Part shown: piece after piece, positions 16,420 through 22,348 of the stretch
Position numbering within the stretch: the stretch's first letter is position 1
How the letters are laid out: each line of letters starts with the position of its first letter
Assembly (NCBI GenBank): GCA_042091035.1
Contig: JBELIG010000028.1
Span: forward strand, 1-22,348
From: AM-2324 sp042091035
GTDB taxonomy: Bacteria; Bacteroidota; Bacteroidia; Chitinophagales; Saprospiraceae
Length of the DNA: 22,348 bases
Direction: 5' to 3'
Position numbers and translations under genes: made by a program
The notes under the pieces: generated by a model
The model's database searches: none
Seen by the model: the letters and a program-made list of their open reading frames with translations, nothing else
What the model was told of the DNA's origin: nothing

Positions 16420-19400
16420 TCTCCACCATTAATTTCAAATTCTACAACTAATTCTTCCGTATCAAAATCTTCAATAACATAATCATTTGAAACCACCGGA
16501 GTTGTATTGACCTGGATGGTTGCAGAACCAGAAACTGTCCCTATACAAACCCCCTCACTATCCACTACAGAAACAAGTGAATAATTAGTTGTAACTATTG
16601 GCGATAGGGTAATTATATCAATTGGATTATTTAGAGTATAGTCCGTTGTAGTATTATCACTATCATTTAAAAGTGCTACTGTCCAAGGACCTACTCCTGA
16701 AGTAAATTCAATATTCAAATCCATAGAATTACCCAAACAAAGATCGCCTCCTCCAGATAAAATCGAGTTAGGAACCTCATAGAAGGCAACCTGCTCCGTA
16801 CCTGCAATACTAAAACAAGGGTCGGTCAAATCAACATTGCCATTTACATCAGCATCACCTGCTATAGCAGATATAGTATAAGATTGACCATAGCTTAAGG
16901 TGTCTAAAACAAATTGATTAGCAGCATTTGCATACTGAACTGGAACACCATCTCCATTATGTAAAATATATTGAACGAGGTCATTACCATCTAGCTGATT
17001 AACTATGCCTGATGGGTCAAAAGAAACCGTGTCGTTACATACCTGATTTACATCTGGCGCTATTGCTCCAACATTTGTAATACATGGACAATCCGTAGAA
17101 GCTGCCTCTACAATAACTGGTCCACATCCAAACTGATCATCAACGGCAAAGTAATATCCATCACCACAAAGAATATCAGTTGATATATACTGCGTTCCAC
17201 TAAAATTCTCCGTAGTTCCATCTGCAAATGTAATAATGTAATCACCAGAACCTCCTGTTATGTCAAAAGTCACTGTTACAAAAGTATTATTTGCGTTTAT
17301 TGTCGTATTAACATTTGAAACCACTGGAGTAGTGTTTACTTGGATGTTTGCAGAACCAGAAACTGTACCCGCACAAACACCCTCACTATCCACAACAGAA
17401 ACAAGCGAATAATTAGTTGTAACTACAGGCGACAGCGTAATTATATCAATTGTAGTATTTAGAGTATAGTCCGTTGTAGTATTATCAATGTCATTCAAAA
17501 GTGCTACTGTCCAAGGACCTACTCCTGAAGTAAATTCAACATTCAAATCCATAGAATTACCCAAACAAAGATCGCCTCCTCCAGATAAAATAGCATTAGG
17601 AACCTCATAGAAGGTAACCTGCTCCGTACCTGCAATACTAAAACAAGGGTCGGTCAAATCAACATTGCCATTTACATCAGCATCACCTGCTATAGCAGAT
17701 ATAGTATAAGATTGACCATAGCTTAAGGTGTCTAAAACAAATTGATTAGCAGCATTTGCATACTGAACTGGAACACCATCTCCATTATGTAAAATATATT
17801 GAACGAGGTCATTACCATCTAGCTGATTAACTATGCCTGATGGGTCAAAAGAAACCGTGTCGTTACATACCTGATTTACATCTGGCGCTATTGCTCCAAC
17901 ATTTGTAATACATGGACAATCCGTAGAAGCTGCCTCTACAATAACTGGATCACAATTATTAAAATCATCCACAACAAAGTAATATCCATCACCACAGGTA
18001 ATGTCAGCTGAGATATATTGAGTAGTATTTATTGTATCAATTGGTCCATTTGCATCAGAAATCACATACGGCAGAGAACCGCCACTAATGTCTATAGTAA
18101 CTGTCACAAATGTATTATTAGCATTAATAGTTGTATCAACCCCAACAACGATAGGAGCATCATTCACAACTACATCGGCATTGCCAGTAATCGTAAGATC
18201 ACAGTTGTCATTAGAACCTGAGAAAACAGTATAATCGGTATTCGCCGTCGGTGTTACTGTATGGATATATGGACTTGTATTTATACCCGTAATTATTTCA
18301 GATGTCGTACCATCAAAAATCTCAACTGTATAAGGAGTGGGTCCTGTAAATTCTAAAGTAAGGTCCGTAGACTCGCCATCACAAATATCCGTACTTCCGG
18401 ATAGTGTAACTGTAGGAATTTCATACCAGACGACCGGTACACCTGCAGTAATATCTAAACATAGATCACCTAAGTCTGGGATACCCCCATCATCATTACC
18501 AACAGCTGCAGCAATATAATAAGTGTTACCATATGTCATTGACGGCAAAAAGCTAAATGAAGGTGCTGCTGCATTTGTTTGAATAACACTGCCAGCGACA
18601 TCTATCTGATCTTCATAAAGGAAGTAACCTAAAACATCATCACCGTCAAGGAATTCACTACCAGCTGCCTGATATTCAAGATCTATTGATCCATCACCAC
18701 AAGTAGTAGCACTCGCTTCTACAAGTACTCCGACATCTGAAAGACAAGGACAATCAATTGGATTTATATCTTCAATAATAACAGATCCACAGAAACCATT
18801 CGTAAGCTCGAAACTATATGGATTTCCGTCTGGAATTATATTTGACACAAACATTGTGTCACCTATAATAGATCCTGTACCTGCAGGAAGTACTTCATAG
18901 GTAGTTGGATTTCCTCCTACAATTTCAAAACTTACTGTATATCCATCTGCTGTATCATTACAGGCAGTCTGTACATTAGAGAATGAAGGAACTTCGAAAA
19001 CTTCTACTTCTACAGTCTCATTTTTAGCTTGAGAACATACAGCAATATTAAACGTATTGAACACCTCAGTGAACGTATAATTAGTCAATTGTGTAGGACT
19101 TACTGTTAAAGTATAAGGATTATCTTGAATTCCATTCAAGGTATCTATAGTTCCTGAAACATCATCTGTGTATACTAAACTCCAAGGCGCTTGTCCTGCT
19201 GTAAACGAAATTTCAATATTATGAGATTCACCTAAGCAAATTGTATCATTTAGAGAAACCGTAAAATCAGGAATTTCATAAAATACGACAGGTGTACCCT
19301 GAGCTACTTTTAAACAAAGATCGGATATATCCACAGATCCTACACCCGAACCATCATCAGCACCACAAATAGCAGATATATAATACGTCTGACCATAATT

Positions 19401-22337
19401 CATACTTGATGAAACAAATGAAAAGTCTGCACTTGTATTAAAGGCAATTGGACTAACCAAAGAAAGACCATTACCCGCATGAAGCACAAATTCTATGATA
19501 TCACCTGAAGGTAAAAACTCAAGAGTAGGATCGTAAGTTGCTGAGGCAACACTAGGATCACATACCTCTATCAAATCTTGCCCCATGGTACCAACTTCGT
19601 TCACACAGTTACAAACATGTACACCATCAACAAGGAATACATTACAATTATTCGAATCAAATACTTCGAAACTATAAAAAGATTCACTTAGAATCGGTTC
19701 ACTTGTGAATACGTTTCCAACTAAAGTACCTGTTATACCTAATGAGGAGTTTATCGTGTAAACACCTGTACCACCAGTAATCGTAAATTCGATCTGATAA
19801 TTTGCCCCATTTACATCACAAATCGGCGTTATATCTCCTACACTTACAACTTCAAAATTTTCTACATTCACAATTCCAGAAGCTGCACCTTCACAACCGT
19901 TTCCATCAACCACACTTGTCAATTCAATTGCTCCGGGCTGACATATCTGAAGCATGTATGGACTTGTCATTATACCCGAAACCGGTACTTGAGAAACATT
20001 ATCAATGGTATATTCTATTGTCCAGCCGGGTGCTTGATCCAATGCTACCTCTAGCATTACACAATCACTTGACCCTTCACAGATACCTCCTGACCCCGCA
20101 AGGGTTGCTGTTGGAGATATATACGGCGTTAAAGTAACTACTCCAGTACTTGTTCCAGAACAACCATTCATATCCGTAATCGTACCAATTGAATAAGCAC
20201 CTTCTCCCGTTACAGTGATTTCACCAGGTGAAGCAGTAAAATTATATGTATCTACTGGAATTCCATTTTGATCTAAAACTTCTATATCCCATGGCCCCTG
20301 ACCGCTAAGAGTAACATCTAAAGTTGCTTCATCAGATCCACTTGGACAGAAATTAATAGTCTGATCAGTCAAACTTGCTGTAGGTAGTTCTACTACCTCA
20401 ACACCAAAACAAACTGGCACTGCAGAACCACATAAATTGGAAACTTCAAAACATACCTCATCATTACCAGCCGCAGTCCATTCTACTGTTATTTCTATTG
20501 TATTAGGATTTAGCGTTATAGTACCTAAGCTATCCGTTACAGTAGTTAGAATACCCGTTACAAAAGGATTGTCTTCAATTGAATAGGTAGTAGATTCTCC
20601 AACACAAACAATAGCATCACCTGAAACTGTAGGCGTTGCTGGTATAAGTGTCAAACTCACAGTTTCACAATATTCCGGAGAGAATCCACATTCACTTTCT
20701 CCTATCACACAAATATCTACTGTATCAGCCGTTGCTGTCGTAAAATCTACTGTTAGCTGAGACGTCGTGGCATCAGTTATGAAACTAGCACCATTTGAAA
20801 CTGTCCAAGTATAGGTCCATCCATTGTCCAAAACATTGTAAATGCCCATATCATCGGTTTCACAAGCAATAGCTGAGCCTAGAATATCGGTCACTACAGG
20901 AAGATCAATTACTGTAACATTCAAACAAGTATATGCCGATGTATCACAAATATTATATGCTGCCAAACAAATCTCACCAGAAGTTGCCCAGTCAACTGTT
21001 GCAACATCATTAGTTACACTGAATGTTCCTCCTGTTACAGTCCAGGTATAACCATCAGGATCAATACCTGTTCCTGCGGGAATGATCGAGTAATCTTGAC
21101 TTCCAGGACCACAAATAGTGTCTATACCAACGAGGTCTACAGGATCTGGGAATGCAGCATCTTCAACTACTTCAACTGAATATGTAGAAGAACAAGAGAA
21201 ATCTACGCCTGAAAGAGTACTAATTGTAGTTAAGGTAAGGGTATAAGTTCCAGGTTCGTCGACCTCAATATTCGCTAAAGTCGGATCTGAGGTAATATTT
21301 CCTCCACTTGATGCAGTCCAGCTAAATGTAGATTCTCCAAGTACTTCTTCGATAAGTGATGAATCTCCATAAAGCATTAGTAAAGCTCCAGGTCCACATG
21401 ATAGAGTATCTGGAGCAACAATGTAAGCTTCATTCTGATAAACATAAAGTAATGAAGTACTTTGAATGGTACAACCACCACAATCCGAATTTTCAGAATC
21501 AGCTGTAATAGAAGTAATAGTCGAAGGATCACCAGTTACGAGTTGACCATAAAAATCATATGGTAGATCGGATTCACATATGTGTACGTGAGGAACTAAA
21601 TTAATCTCAGACTCACATCCAACAATGTTTATAGACACTATTGAATCACATCCTAAATAATTTTGGTAGGGATACCAATACATGCCTGGATCGTATGCTA
21701 TATTATTAGGAGAAGGGAAAGGTAGATCTACTGTGGTTGGAAAAGGTCCAGTACAAATTGTTTCTTCAGGTAATTCAGTTGAGATTTCTTCTGAATTAAC
21801 ATCCAGATCTGAGGTAGTTGCAGGAAAACAAGAATCGTCGCTCGGATCAAAAGCAGTTACTTCAACATTTCCCGCTCCAGTACCTACAATAATCGCATCA
21901 ATACAAACTTGTTGAGGAGATGAATTTGAAAAATACGGTAATCCCAATGCATTAACCGATCCTGTACAATTGAATGTATAATATTCAATAAAGTTGAAAG
22001 CAGGCAGATAATCAACACAATATTGTACAGGTGAATTAGTAGGACATAAATCCGTTAGACCTGTAGGAGTTAGAAGTGCAGGGTTAGCTGGAGGTGGAGA
22101 AGGGGCAACAGAAATTAAAAATTCACAAGTGGAACCATTTATTCCATCAAACATTATAGTGTATATTCCAGTCGGTTCCATACCTGAAATGGTCAAAGTA
22201 AATGGATCTGGATCATTATTAGGATAGTTTTGAGAAAAACAATTGGAGACAGAAACGAATCCAGACTCATTATTACAATCACTTATTTGAAACACTTCAC
22301 CTTGAAGACCGAATTGATCTGTTGTACCTGGCGCAGG
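16420..22337 (-). CDS. Giant adhesin-like protein, N-terminal part, both ends incomplete
   Basis: About 1970 residues are present, continuing into the 14152-16319 half. The GTG at 22295 is not a real start: the frame runs on to 22337 (reading PAPGTTDQFGLQGEVF), and by comparison with the PKD protein about 95-100 residues, including the signal peptide, are missing. The first part (22337 to about 20900) is the Cys-rich head plus Ig-like segments, collinear with residues about 98-560 of the PKD protein (QISDC, SNCFS, NYLGCDSIVSI, SDCGGC). Ig/PKD-like repeats with paired Cys follow to about 19620. Four CxC modules open near 19615 (VCNCVNEVG), 18755 (DCPCLSDVG), 17927 and 17099 (both DCPCITNVG), each with an EF-hand-like loop such as GDADVNGNVDLTDPCF. 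Merged with its other half it would be about 2770 residues, a T9SS-exported surface protein. Confidence 0.88.
16483..17120 (-). repeat. Tandem intragenic repeat, copy A (828-bp period)
   Basis: This unit matches copy B at a fixed offset of 828 bases (276 codons). The 333 bases at 16788-17120 are identical to copy B base for base. The part at 16483-16787 differs at scattered positions, and the 190 bases beyond 17120 are clearly diverged. It encodes most of one CxC module. Confidence 0.9.
17311..17948 (-). repeat. Tandem intragenic repeat, copy B (828-bp period)
   Basis: This is the partner of copy A, with exact identity over 17616-17948. Because the offset is a multiple of three, the duplication adds one whole module without disturbing the frame. 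The paralogue at 6461-13852 has only one counterpart of this module (opening at NCPCLTNAG). Confidence 0.9.
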
Positions 22338-22348
22338 AGATCGGAAGA
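22338..22348. other. Probable Illumina adapter remnant at contig end
   Basis: The last 11 bases, AGATCGGAAGA, are the first 11 bases of the standard TruSeq adapter. They stand exactly at the end of the window and should be trimmed before the gene is extended. Confidence 0.85.

Noticed and set aside
16318..16421. Frameshift or pseudogene in the right-hand giant gene
   Set aside because: The frame change is caused by the 155-base artefact (100 Ns plus a 55-bp repeated overlap); collapsing it restores the frame.
16483..17948. CRISPR array or mobile element suggested by the long direct repeats
   Set aside because: The repeats are in-frame protein modules with an 828-base period, without spacers, transposase or inverted ends.
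22293..22295. GTG as start of the right-hand giant gene
   Set aside because: It falls inside the conserved head (GEVFQISDC) and would leave the protein without a signal peptide. The frame continues to 22337.

Overview
The window looks like Bacteroidota DNA. It is AT-rich, its genes lack Shine-Dalgarno sequences, and its secreted proteins end in the two sorting domains of the type IX secretion system (T9SS): a type A tail with YPNPNxG, and the gliding-motility-associated CHU_C tail (type B). A marine or wastewater lineage related to Saprospiria, Cytophagia or Flavobacteriia is plausible, but the sequence alone does not fix the family.

Left part (1-3872, plus strand): the 3' end of one PKD-repeat protein, then a complete 1042-residue paralogue of it. 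Both carry type A tails, and each is followed by its own intrinsic terminator. Middle (3952-6429, plus strand): a two-gene unit of a sulfotransferase-like P-loop protein and a class IV aminotransferase-like protein one base apart, then a small surface-type lipoprotein. From recall, the first two correspond to the two halves of a single fused plant protein, the 'branched-chain aminotransferase-like' family. The aminotransferase half lacks the lysine that normally binds PLP.

Right part (6461-22348, minus strand): two giant, mutually paralogous adhesin-like proteins that together fill about 70% of the window. The first is complete (2463 residues). The second lacks its 5' end and is interrupted by a run of 100 Ns. 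The Ns appear to be an artefact: the flanks share an exact 55-bp overlap, and merging them restores one frame. Both proteins have an N-terminal Cys-rich head shared with the PKD protein, a run of PKD/Ig-like domains, then about 280-residue modules that start at a CxC motif and hold an EF-hand-like loop (4 modules in one protein, 5 in the other), one SprB-like repeat and a CHU_C tail. The extra module comes from an 828-bp tandem duplication.

The window therefore reads as a cell-surface locus: a cluster of T9SS-exported modular proteins built by domain shuffling and internal duplication, around a small metabolic operon of unknown reaction. The last 11 bases match an Illumina adapter and are probably not genomic. 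No RNA genes, CRISPR arrays, insertion sequences or phage genes were seen.
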